Positions 40,343-52,400 of a stretch of DNA of 64,000 nucleotides are shown one piece after another (within the stretch, counting starts at the first letter, position 1; the number at the start of each line of letters is the position of its first letter). A program made the translations under genes and the position numbers. The stretch covers positions 50,797,678-50,861,677 of the forward strand of contig OZ023274.1 of NCBI GenBank assembly GCA_964007475.1, written 5' to 3'. The notes below the pieces were generated by a model. The model ran no database searches and was not told the origin of the DNA. It was given only the letters and a program-made list of their open reading frames with translations. This DNA comes from Hybos culiciformis. Its lineage: Eukaryota; Arthropoda; Insecta; Diptera; Hybotidae.

Positions 40343-41962
40343 GTACATATAAATTTAAGATTATCCGTCTATGTAGCTAGCTATCTAATCAATAATCATT
40401 AAAAATATTCAATTCACTCTAATTTTTAATGCACTTCTAAGTATACTATAACTCATTATTATATGAATATTTAATAACACAAAATAAAAAGTGGTAATCA
40501 TTGACATACTAGCACAGTGACCATGACTGATTTTACAATAAAAAAAAAAATAACAATATCTATCATATTTGTATATAATAATAACAACAACAACAGCAGA
40601 ATTAGAGTTTTTTTTTTTTAATTTTATTATTATTTTTACATTAGTCAAATTAAAATTCTTTTTTTTAAATTAACATATAAGTAATTTTTATTTATAACTT
40701 TTTTTTTTTTTTCATTTTGTAAAGAATATATTTTTGAACGAAATTTATGTTTCTTTTTTTTTTAATTATTTCTATTTATGGATGGATCACCAGGTATATA
40801 GTATAGTGAAAACCTGTCGAATAAAACATAAAAACTAATTAAGGCGTATTATAGAAAATAAAAAATGTTCAGCATAATACGTAATTTTCCATAAATAACA
40901 AGCGTATAACTCAAATGCATAAATTTAAGAAAATAAATACCTGAGTAAGTACAATATGAGAGATTTTTTTAATAAAGTCAAATCAATGATAAATAATCAC
41001 CATAAATATGAAATCAAAAACTAAATAAGTTGCGAAGTATTAAATCTTCTGAAGAAGAGAGAAAATTTGTTTAGAATAAAAGAAAATAAAACTTAAAATT
41101 CTAATGTTCATAACGTGGCATGGCATTTATGTCATCATATCTTACTTTAATATATTTATCATAATTATTTTAAACGTACTTAAAAGTATCGCTAAATTTT
41201 CTTTATAGGCTTATATCAAACGTTATTATAAATTGAATATGTGCAGCAATGCTCAATTCTATAAAAACATAAGGGCATAAGACAATTGTAATGTCTTAAT
41301 GATGCATAGAATGCCTTCGGCTTCGAACTGTTTACTCAAACTAAAATTTCTTACAAATTAATACTAAGTATATCTTCATATGTGTCATACTTTGGCATTA
41401 TAGTATATTATTAAAACTATCAATAAATACTATAATTTTTTATTTCTAGTTAAGTACTATACATAAATGTAGGTAAAACAAAAATAATTTAGAAGAATAT
41501 GAATTTTTGAATTTTTTGTTCTTTATTACTGAATAATTAGTTTTTTTTTTTATTATTTTTATTTTATCAATATTTTCTATTTTAGTTGTTAATTAATACA
41601 AATTTGTTGTACAGTCTTTCTTAAAAATAGTTTAAAAATATTTGTTTTAAATAGGATTTAGTTAATAGTTATTAATTAATTTTTGTATTTTAAGTATATA
41701 TTTGTTTTTATAAATTTTAATTTCACTTGTTTTTAGAATCTTTTTTTAATAACCATTACATTAAAAATTCATTATCATTAAATGAAAATTGATTCAATAT
41801 TCAACAGCAAATTAATATAAATTTATATATATATTTTAAATGCAGAAATAAAGCAAAAAATTTTGTTTAAAACAGAATTGTAAATATATAGAAATAATTC
41901 GCTACAAAAATAATTGCTTTAAATCTGATAATCATAACAAGAAATTAGAAAAATGTACTCAC
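40343..41962 (-). other. Intronic spacer adjoining the alpha exon
   Basis: A/T-rich, with nothing coding recognised. The donor of the alpha exon (GTGAGTAC) lies at its right edge. Confidence 0.6.
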
Positions 41963-43184
41963 CCTCAACTTCATCCAAATGTTTTTCAAAATTGGTTGAG
42001 CTTGATGATGATAATGAATCCGAAACAATATTTAAATTAATATTATCACTATCATTATTGGAAAGGATACTTTTTGCGATGGAATTAGATGAGCCTGTTG
42101 TTGTTGGTTCATTTTGAGCTTTCGAATATGAAGTTGATGCAACAGGTTCATTAATTAGTGCATTGCTATTATTAGTTGTGGTTACTGTATTAATTATTGT
42201 TGAGGAACTATTATCAGTATTATTAATATTGTTACTATTATTTGCATTACTATTTACATTATACTCATCACAAATAGAATTACTATTATTATTATTATTA
42301 AGATTAGATTCCTTATAGGAATCAGTATTATTAAACTCATGTGAATATATCGATGAAAGTTGGTGTGATGAATTTGTTGACTGAATTGATATTGTTACAT
42401 TATTATCTGAATCAGTGATGTGTGTCGGAACATTATTATTTGATGTTGTTGAAGTAATTGTAATTGACGGTGTTACACTACAATTACTATTATCTATTCT
42501 AATTAAATTATTGGTATTAGCATCAATATTATTTAAATGATTATTATGCTGATGTTGTTGTTGTTGTTGTTGTTGTTGTAATTGTTGTTGAATTGTCTGT
42601 TGATGTTGCTGAATTGTCTGATGTTGATGAATAACTCGATTTGTATGAATTATTGGTGGAGACATTGTTTCTAATAATATTGTTGAAGAATCAGCAATAG
42701 ATTGTTGTTCATTTAATGATTGTTTATTATGATTAACAATATCAGATGCAGGTGGTAACATTATATTGTGGCGATCATTTAAATTAGTTACTGTATATAT
42801 GTCATTACAGTTAGCACCACGGTGATGTATAGTTATAATTCGATTTGTATCATTTGTATTAAAATAATTAGGAGTTCGATCATCAATTAGATTACTATTA
42901 TTTAAAATTATCAAATTATTATTATTAGAATTAGAATTATTATTATTATTATTAATATTATTATTGTTTGAAACAACAGGTACTGTGGTTACTGGTAATG
43001 ATGACGTACATACATCATTATGTTGTGTTGTTGAATTTGGCATGCTATTGTTAATTCCACTGATAATTAATGATGAAGATGATGTTGTAACAGTATCTTG
43101 CATATTTGATTGATGGCTTATAGCCGAATTTTGATTATCTGTTTGTGATGTAGTTACCATATTTAATAAATAATTCGAATGCAT
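41963..43184 (-). CDS. ftz-f1: Probable alpha-FTZ-F1 N-terminal coding exon
   Basis: An open frame of 407 codons plus one base, from an ATG at 43184 to a GTGAGT donor following 41963 (phase 1). An acceptor-like TTTTTCAG at about 43296 would begin this exon with about 110 nt of 5' UTR. The product is disordered: Ser/Thr/Asn-rich overall, Asn-rich at residues 73-90 and Gln/His-rich at 186-213, with a short acidic end (HLDEVE). No folded domain is recognised. It lies on the same strand, 35.5 kb upstream of the beta exon. Its phase-1 donor fits an acceptor (TTATTAG) inside the beta start region at 6451/6450, which would give a Glu-Asp-Met-Glu-Ser junction. Insect alpha-FTZ-F1 is known to have a long low-complexity N-terminus joined to the shared DNA-binding-domain part. 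The assignment is inferred from position, strand, phase and composition. It could instead be another transcription-factor exon nested here. Confidence 0.6.
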
Positions 43185-43295
43185 TTTAAAGTTTTTGGTT
43201 TAAAATTTTTTATTTTTAATTCAAATAATTTCAATAATTTCTTAATGCGATAATAATATTAGATTATGTACAATACATTTCTTGAGCAAAAATTT

Positions 43296-46200
43296 CTGAA
43301 AAATATAAAGTGAGAATTAGAGGAATTTAAAATAGCATGTAAAAATCAACTTAAGAAAATAATATGTTTAACATAGTTTAGGGGCATGAGATACTCAGAG
43401 CCGCATTTACGAAAGGGTACTATATATAAGTGTAATGCCTCGTGTAATGCCCTGTCTAATACTATATAAAAATCGACAATCTGATAACAGTTCTAATCAT
43501 TTGAACTTTAATAATTTTTATAACTAAGTATATGAATTATCTCAGTTGACACCGGTCGAAGTAGTAGGACAGTTACTAGTTGGTAGTGTACCTAATATTA
43601 CTGTTACTAAGTTTTAGATTTGTATATGTTTTAAAAGTATAAATGTGTGATATTTCCGAATGATAACAAACGATAACACTTTAAAAGTGATGTTTTCAGT
43701 AAGATATTAAATTGTTACACTGATTAGTCATAATTATGCCAAATTCAAATAAGAAATTAAAGTTGTTTAAAAATTAAAAATTAATTAAATTAAAAGTAAA
43801 GTTGAATCGGGAATTTTCATTTAACAAGACTTCAACAATAAATAACTAGAAATCAGGGTAGAAATTATATTTTCGGTTTTTTCTTCAATTTTTATATATT
43901 ACAATATAGCAAATACCTTATAATGTAAATACTGGTGCTTGCTTATGTGTTGGTTTATAAAATTTCAGTGCATAGGAAAATCAGATGTTTTTCTTTTTTA
44001 TGTATTATGTGTATTTTTTATGTAGTTTACCATGACTGCAAAAATTCTAAATGAAGTTGGCTTTGAAATTTAAGTAATTTTCGGTAGTGTTTAAAGTTTT
44101 TAAGTTTGTGAAAATAAAATAAAAAAATTAATTTAAATTTTGAAAAATCATTATTAAAAAAATGATTATTAAAAAAAATTAATATTAAAATGCCATCTTG
44201 ATGTATTGTTAGGGATTGTCGGTCGTTTTATATAAAAGGCAGCAATATTGGTCTTCAATCTTAACTTAATAAAATAACTGAATTAATTTGTCATAAGAAA
44301 AACTGTAGTGCAAAGAAGTAACAATTATTTTTATTAAGGTCAAATTTTGTATGTAGGTGATAATCAAATTTTTTTAATAAATAAACCTTTTCAAAAGTTA
44401 TCTTTTTTTTTGTTTTTAAACACAAAATTTTAGGAAATTCAAAAAGACGATGATGAATGATTCCTCAAAACTTTTAAATAAAACTTTCTGCACAACAATT
44501 AACTTAAATTATAGAAATTATTTTTTTATTATGAAAAAAAAATGAATATAAAATAAAAAAAATAAAATAAACTATTTTTCAAACCCCTTACATTTTGACA
44601 AAAACACACACTACAAAGCGTATATTTTGCACTGAATCAAAATATTTAGAAAACATAAGCAACCACCAGTATTTACATTATAAGGTATTTGCAATATAGG
44701 TTATATAGGCATATAATTTTGAGTTTTTTATTTTCTTTAAAGTTTCATTGATTCATAATTGTTTTAAGTAGTTGAATACATTTTCTTTTTTTGCCATGTA
44801 GCTTTTAAATAAACTATCTTCATTGTATCAAATAAATATTTAGGTACAGAAATTTCTTCAGATTATATTTTGGCTAAATAAAAAAGATATTATAATTTAT
44901 AATTATAATTTCATCAAAATGGGGGATTAATATTAATGTTTTTTTTTTTTTTAATGTGTCTCACTGCTGCTTGTCCTCTTTTCAAAAAGAATAAATTATT
45001 GCATAAATTTTTGCACCCTAAAACTCTCCAAAAAATCTATATATAAAAAACTATAATAACTATACCTACTTATTTTTAAAACAACTTTATTTTGGAGAAT
45101 AAGTTTATTCCTCATAATTAATTTATATATTCTCATAAAATCTTAATAATAGTAGTAAGGTAAAGTATCTCTACCTCTAAGTATATAATAAAATATCATA
45201 AAAATATTTGCATTCACTCAAAAAAAATTTTTGAGCTCGACTTGAGTATAGATACTATATATCTACGTCCTATTTGCAAAATACTAAAATGTCTGCATTA
45301 AAAAAAAAAAAAATTTGCGAACATTTTCAAACAAAATGTCATTTTTAAATGAAAATAACTCAATTTTTTTTTTTTTTTTTTTGGATAATTCTCTCCCAAG
45401 CAAAAAAAAAACCATCAAACTATAATTCCTTTTTCTTTCAAAAAAAAAAAAAAATAACAAAATTTATTAATCGCATAATGTCTTCCGTTTCATAAGAAAC
45501 AAGAATTTTTTAAACATTTTTTTTTTCGTTTTTAAAACCTACTTCAAATTTTTCTCACATAAATTGCACTCACACTTCCATCGACAAAACACATTAAAAA
45601 AATAAAAAATAAAAAAATTTAAAAAAAAACTTTCAATTTCAACAAGTTATTTCCATAATATCAACTTTTGCTTTTTTTTTCCCATTTTTTTTCGTCTTAT
45701 TATTATAGCATTGAATGCATGCCATATATAAATATACCTAAATGGAAAAAAAAAAAAAGATATAGGTACATAAACATAAAATATATATAAAAAAAATATA
45801 TTCTTTACTTTTTGTTTCTTTCCTCTACAAAAAAAAAAAAAAAATTTTATTATGAAAACAACAATAACAACAACAACAACAATATAAACCAATTTGACAT
45901 AGGTTATTTTTATTAAAAACTTTATTCATAAAAATTCTTTAATGTCTCTCCACTACTCTACAAAAAAAAAAAAAATTAAAAACTTTTTTAACAATAGTAT
46001 ATACCCCATCTCACACTGCACACAAACAATTTCAATTAAAAAAAAAAAACCAAAGAGAGAGTTGGCGTAAAAACGAGACAGCAGCTGATATTACAAAAAA
46101 AACAAAAAAAAAAATATATTTTTTAATAATAAAAATAAAGTAAAAAAGCCATATTTATTAAAAATTAAAATATAATTTGAATAATCTAAATTTTGTGAAA

Positions 46201-47340
46201 GAACGAATGAGACAAACATATAATGATGAGAAAAAAAAACAAAAAAAAAGCTCTTCTCAAAAGCACTATCTCTATATCTTTTTGTAGACATTTTTTTTTC
46301 CTTACCACCAATAAGAGAAAAAAAAAACGAAAAAAAAGATACTTATAGCTTTTTTTCGCACAATATAAATTTATTTGTGCAAAATATATCACTTCGTATC
46401 GAAAAAAATAAAAAAAATAAGATTTTAATTTTTATTTTTTTTTTACTACCTATACTTGTTTGCTTGCTATATAATTTTTTTTTCTTAATTAATTTTAAAA
46501 ACATTTTATTTAAATTTAAATATATAAAAAAAATATCTTACCTACCTTTTTTTTTTTTTTTTTTAATTTTAAATTTAATGATATTAAAAAATAAAGCCTT
46601 TTATTTGCTTATTTCATAATCATTTTAATTAAATTATCTTTTATTATATAGTAGGTATATAATAGTAGAGAAAAAAAAATTAATTAATTAATTATTATAA
46701 AATAATTCTATAAATAAAATACATAATTTTTTGTTAATTAATTATTATTATTATTATTTTTCAAAATAGCACTCAGTTTAATTAGCTTCCATTAAATCTT
46801 TTTAAAAATTTTTTGCCTTTTTTTTTAGCAACAAAAATATTCATTTTCTGGTTGCTGCACAAATAAAATTCAAGTTAAATTAAATATAAAAAAAAAAACA
46901 AATATATAAAAAAAATATATATAAACGCGATGACACAATCAAATCTTTATTTTTTTTTTTTCTGCGTTTTTATAAATTTATATATAAAATTTTTTTTTTT
47001 TTATTTTTTAGTTTCCACTTTTAGTAGATAGAAAGAATTTAATTTTTTTTTAATATGAAATTTTGTTTCTTTTTCACTTTCAATTTTTTTTTTTTTTTGC
47101 TTTTTAATTTAATCAAAATAGATTTTATTTTTTTCTTTTAATTATTTTGAATAAGATGAAATTTATTTTATAATTTTTTTTTTCTAAATATTTTGTGTGT
47201 TGAATTTTATATATTATTATAATTATTATTATTATAATAATAATAATAATTTTTTTTTTTTGTTAATTTTATCCAAAATAAAATTTTTATAGAATTTATT
47301 TCAAAAAAAAAAAGAAATGTAGGTCTGTAGGCCACTTACA
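43296..47340 (-). other. Upstream intron or 5' flank of the alpha exon
   Basis: The left edge is an acceptor-like TTTTTCAG. The region is then A/T homopolymer, densest at 45.3-47.3 kb. A short, more complex segment at 46047-46086 (AGAGAGAGTTGGCGTAAAAA, then CGAGACAGCAGCTG) may be regulatory. No exon is seen. Confidence 0.45.
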
Positions 47341-47545
47341 TTTTCTAATAATGCGAGAATATTTTTTTTGTAGGTTTTTTTGCTTTTTTTTTTTTTGTAT
47401 TTTTCGTATAACGAACGGATTTCTCTCTCCCGTTCCAATTCTAACAGAAACAGAAGAAAAAAATCAAAAAAAAATAAAATAAAATTCTACACATCCCTTT
47501 TTTTGTCTCCCCAGAAATTCCCGCGCTCTAAAAACTTTTTTAGAT
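47341..47545 (-). promoter_or_regulatory. Candidate 5' region or first exon upstream of alpha ftz-f1
   Basis: A compositional break in otherwise poly-A/T sequence. On the minus strand there are GAGCGCGGGAATTTC (about 47530), GGAACGGGAGAGAGAAATC (about 47430) and finally a consensus donor, GAAAAT|GTAAGT, with GT at 47339-47338. It lies about 4 kb upstream of the predicted acceptor at 43296, so it could be the alpha promoter and noncoding first exon. Only composition and the donor support this. Confidence 0.25.
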
Positions 47546-49569
47546 TTTTATTTTATTTTTTTTTTTCAGTAAAAATCTAGAAATTCGCATACTTACTAAG
47601 AGGTAGGGTATATAATAAATTTATTATTATTTTTTAAATATTTATTAATATTTTTTTTTTAGGTTGATTATATAGAACAGAAATTCTTATTTTATTTTTT
47701 TTTTGTACCCTATTTTAACTTTTGGATAACTTGGCTGGCTGGCTGGCATAAATAAGTTAAGGGAAAAAAAAACATAATATCTACTTAATAAATTTTAGTA
47801 TCTTTTTTGGATATACACATGGAAATAACAAAAAAAAAAAAAAAAGATATTTTATGAAAATAGGTTTTTAGATTCAGATAAATGTATATAAAAAAAAAAA
47901 CAAAAAAATAAAGAACAAAATTGAGGAAAAATCTACACATGTAGAAAAAAAAAAAAAAGAAAAAAGTTCAAGTTTAAAATATTTTTTTTTTAATGTTCTC
48001 TTTTGAGAAGTTGCCAGAATAAATAAAATAAAAATTTAGCTGATTTAAATGGCAGAAATTTTTTAAAAGAATAATTTAATTCTATAAAAAAATTGTTTGT
48101 TAAAATAAAAGAGTGGACAAGTTGATGGTAGTTTATATCATGGGATAAGTAGATTTACAGACATGAAGAAAAATTTGCGCTTTAAACCCGTAGTCTAATA
48201 ATTTTTTTTTTGTTATTCAATTATGCAGTTATTCGCAATTGGATGTAAAGGAAGGTTAATGACACGCTCTGAACCCGAAAATCCTTACAACAGAAGTTTA
48301 TCAAGTTCGGTTGGACGATCTTGTAGTCTATAAATTAGATACTTATGTATATAAGATACTTATATTATACATATACAATGTGTACATAATTCATAAAATT
48401 TTTCTTCTAAAGATAGCAACACTGATTTTCATGTACTTGAATTGGTGAAGAACAAGGACGGAAAACGAGGTTAAATAAAATTTAGGTTAATGTTAAAAAA
48501 AGAAAACAGAGAACAAGGAAAAGTGCTTTTGTGCGAAAGCGAATGTTTTTTTTTTGCAAGCTTTTTCAATTTCAATTTGTATCAAATACCATTAACGTAT
48601 TTTTATTTAATATTTTTTTTAAATTCACATTATGCAATTTCAGGGATGTAAAAGTTATAAATTTTAAGTTTTTTATTTTTATTAAATCAACGGTAATATA
48701 ATTGATATCATAAAATAATTTTCAAAACAGGAAAATAATTAATATATATAACCAAGTCGATACTATTTTATTCAGCATCCCATTGAACACAATTTAGTTT
48801 TATGGTATAGGTATATAAAATAGCACTGAGCTGAAGATATCTTAAAAATAAGTTCTCTGAACGATCAAAAATTCGAATTTTTTCGAAGCAACTTTTTATA
48901 TACTTTTTATATACGCGAAGTTATATTCTTATACTTGTTCATCGACCACTATCCACTTTATCGCATGCAACAAAATAAATTTTTTTAAATTTAAAACGAA
49001 TTTTAAGGCTTTAAAAAATTAATTAAAATAATGAGCATTTCTTGTGCATTGGCATCGACGCCACTATTGGTTCGCATTAGTTGGTTCATGAAGCCGTAAA
49101 ATTCCTTCCGACAATTTGTAATGCTTATACTCGATTTCTTACATTGAAATTAGGAACATTGTTTTTATAAAAATTTATTATTTTAAAAATTACAGTCTTG
49201 ATTTTATAATTCATTTAACTTTACTAACTACAAAGCATACTCTCCTAAAAATTGGGAATTAAAAAAATTCATAACAGTGGTAGTTCATTGCAATCAATCA
49301 AAAATTATATTTCAAATTATCATTTCTACTTTTTGCTTAAACCGAAATATCAAATTTTTCACTTTGAACCATTTATATAATTCTGGATTGGTTAACAATA
49401 AAAAAAAAAATCAAGGGTACATATTATTTTAAAAATAATTATATAAAATATGTGCACATACAATAGTAATGTCAAACAATTTTAATCATATTATAATTAA
49501 ATTGCTCTTCTCCAAAAGATAATCATTTGTCTTTTAAAGAAATATAGAAAATTTTTCAATTTTTTAAAT
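47546..49569. other. Intergenic region between ftz-f1 and Mcad
   Basis: Mostly A/T-rich. Two more complex blocks, at about 48235-48340 and 49040-49130 (GCATCGACGCCACTATTGG), do not translate into a recognised protein. A possible minus-strand polyadenylation hexamer ATTAAA at 49481-49486 lies 84 bp past the Mcad stop. Confidence 0.45.
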
Positions 49570-51910
49570 TTAGTTGACACCTTGTTTCAAACGTTCAACC
49601 AAATTTCTTGATATAATCATTCTTTGAATTTGTGAAGTGCCTTCATAAATTTGATAAATTTTTGCATCACGCATTAATTTTTCAACTGGATATTCAGTAT
49701 TGAATCCATTTCCACCAAATATTTGAACTGCGTCTGAAGCTATTTTATTGACAATATCAGCAGAATGACACTTAGCTATAGAAGCATAATAACTATTTCT
49801 TCTTCCTGAATTAAAAAAAATTGTATTATTAGTTAGAAATTTCTTTCATGAAGAAAAATAGTTGCTAGAAAGAAGTTCTGAAACTTGAAGGAAAAAATTT
49901 AAAATTGGATAAAAATTAATTATAGCTATTTATCACATACCCTGGTCAACTTCCCAAGCAGCTCTTCTATAAGCCAAGCGAGATGTTTCTACACCAACAG
50001 CCATATCTGCCAACATAAATGCTACTGCTTGATGTGATATAATTGGAGCTCCAAAGGTTTTTCTTTCTAACGAGTAATTCAGTGCTTCATCTAAACATCT
50101 TTGAGCTAAACCGACGGCACCAGCGGCAACCGGAGGGCGAGTTTTATCAAATGTTCCCATAGCAATTTTAAAGCCAGCACCATCTCCTATCAGAACATTC
50201 TCTTTTGGTACTCGAACGTCTTCAAACGTGATTCCACGTGTATCAGATGCTCTTTGGCCCATGTTTTGTTCTTTCCGACCAGGTGTGACACCGGGTGTGT
50301 CTCTTTCTACAATAAAACCAGTAAATGCCTTTCCAGCTCCTGCTTTTGGATCCGGATCTGTACGAGCCAACACAAAATACCTTGAACAAATAATTATTAT
50401 TAAGCTAATCTCCAAATAAAATTTTTTTTAATATTACCAATTGGCAACTCCACCATTTGTAATCCACATTTTTTGCCCATTTAAAATATATTCGTCACCT
50501 TTTTTAACAGCTCGGGTTTTAATTCCTGCCACATCAGATCCCGCTCCAGGTTCCGTAACACAATATGCAGCAACTAATGGTTCTTCCAGCAATCTTCCCA
50601 AATATTTTTTCTTTTGTTCTTTATTGCCTGATAGGAGAACTGGAGTTTGCTAAAATTTTGAGTTATTTTTTCAATGAAAATTTTCTACATACAATTGCTT
50701 AATTGTAATATATCATGAATCTTATCGATCTTATCATAAATCGAAGAAAGAAAGGAAAATCCATTTAAGTAATTAATAATATTATGTCTCATTAAGGTAG
50801 GAAATAATTATAACTTTGTTATTTTGAACTGTTCCTGACAAGTGAACACCTTTACAAAATTACATAAATCAAATTATACCTAGATATTGCAGTGAACTAT
50901 AAAAATAGCACTAAATAAAGTTTATGAAAAATTTAGATCGACTGTAAATAAGAATATTTTTTGTTACCCCTAATCCGCTTGCTTCTAAAGCAGTCATAAC
51001 ACCTGTACAACCATATGCTATTTCTTCAGCCATTATACAAGTTGTTAACACATTCAAACCAAGACCACCAATGTCTTGAGGAATGTGACCATTCATTAAG
51101 CCAAGCTCCCATGCTTTTTTTAATATTGGCCAAGGATATTCACCGGTTTTATCATAGTGTGCAGCATTAGGAATAATTTCTTCTCTGAAAATGGATAATC
51201 GTGTTTTTAAGTAAAACATATGTACATATGTATAATAAAAAATAAATTTTTTACCTAGAGAATTTTCTGGCTACCGTTTGCATTTCTTTTTCCTCATCTG
51301 TCAACTCAAATGACATTCCTGATGAAAATGATCTATACACTTGCTGTGATGATTTGTACACATTTCTCAAGGCCTGAAATTAAGTTAAATTTAATCTTTT
51401 TTAATTTTCAAATTTAATAAAAGATTGAATACTGGACTTGACTGATTAATATAGATTCAAATAGTTATCGTTTTATATGTATATATATATATATATATAT
51501 AACTTTAACTGGATATATGAAAAAATAATTTCTAACTATATGTATATATCTAACTAGTTCTGTGCTGAATTAGTTTCAATTATCTTTTTAAAAGTTAAAA
51601 TTTTTTGAAATAAAAATAAATGCAGATTAATTCCAAAATTTCAATTCAATTTCTTATCATCGAAAATAAATTAGGTAGGTACATCAATAAAATTATAATT
51701 TGTATGCATAGAGGTTTAATAAAATTTTTAATTGTATTGTATGCATAATTTTATTATTATTTTTTGTTTGCTTCGTCTACTAATTTATCTTCGTAATATT
51801 GTATATTCCAAAGTTCAAACTTATAAAAAAAAAAAAAACATCTTAAAATTAAGTTTTTAAATTAATAAAAATTTGTATTTATTTCTCACCGTTCCAGTAG
51901 TTTTTAACAT
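49570..51910 (-). CDS. Mcad: Medium-chain acyl-CoA dehydrogenase, mitochondrial (six exons, complete)
   Basis: FAD enzyme catalysing the first dehydrogenation of medium-chain acyl-CoA in mitochondrial beta-oxidation, passing electrons to ETF. Coding exons: 51890-51910, 51255-51373, 50968-51184, 50438-50649, 49941-50380 and 49570-49805. All have GT/AG borders and consistent phases (0, 2, 0, 2, 1), giving 1245 nt and 414 aa; human MCAD is 421. Residues 1-27 lack acidic residues and are rich in Arg, Ser and Lys, as in a mitochondrial presequence. Family blocks in order: [27 protein letters not shown] (FAD/substrate region), [71 protein letters not shown] and [10 protein letters not shown], whose Glu (about 391) is the catalytic base. 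The ATG is chosen for the presequence, for an A at -3 and for phase-0 splicing to exon 2. It is divergent from the thioesterase cluster, 490 bp away. Nothing appears broken. Confidence 0.97.
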
Positions 51911-52400
51911 TATTATCAAAAAAAATTTATTCTTTTGTTAATTATAAAAAATAGTTAAGAATTCTAGTTCCCTAACTTGAGGTAGGTAGAATAATATCAA
52001 TTTAGGTCCGAAAAAAAAAACAAAAAAATTTGTAATAAGTACTTTTGTATAAAATTTTATTATAATTCAAAAATAAAAAGAATGGGTATAATAATTTTAG
52101 TGTCAAAAATAAATAACATATGTTGCAGCAACTTCAGAAACTACTAAACACACGAATGCGACAAAATCATCGACAAAATTTGTACAAAATAAATTCATCA
52201 AAGCGACAAAACAAGATTACTGTGAAATGACATTTGAATAATTTGCATTTAATCTAGAAAATTGTAAAATAAAAAGTAATTAATAAAATTTAATTTAAGA
52301 TTAGCTAGATTACAAATTAATGATTAGTTAAAATTTTGTAATTGCAATTATAAATTATGTATTAAACAAAAGAAGAACAAAAAACAAGGTTATCGTAAAA
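51911..52400. promoter_or_regulatory. Shared divergent promoter region, Mcad / ACOT13-like copy 1
   Basis: 490 bp separate the two start codons, so both 5' UTRs and promoters must lie here or overlap neighbouring sequence. CGACAAAA occurs three times on the plus strand, at 52159-52166, 52171-52178 and 52204-52211. No obvious TATA box or polyadenylation site was fixed. Joint regulation of two acyl-CoA genes is an inference from the layout. Confidence 0.5.

Noticed and set aside
45300..47300. Several 60-80-codon frames and many A/T runs
   Set aside because: Homopolymer-driven frames with no start context, domain or splice sites.
50228..50653. Plus-strand frames over Mcad exons 4 and 5
   Set aside because: They mirror the minus-strand Mcad exons, which match the dehydrogenase family throughout.
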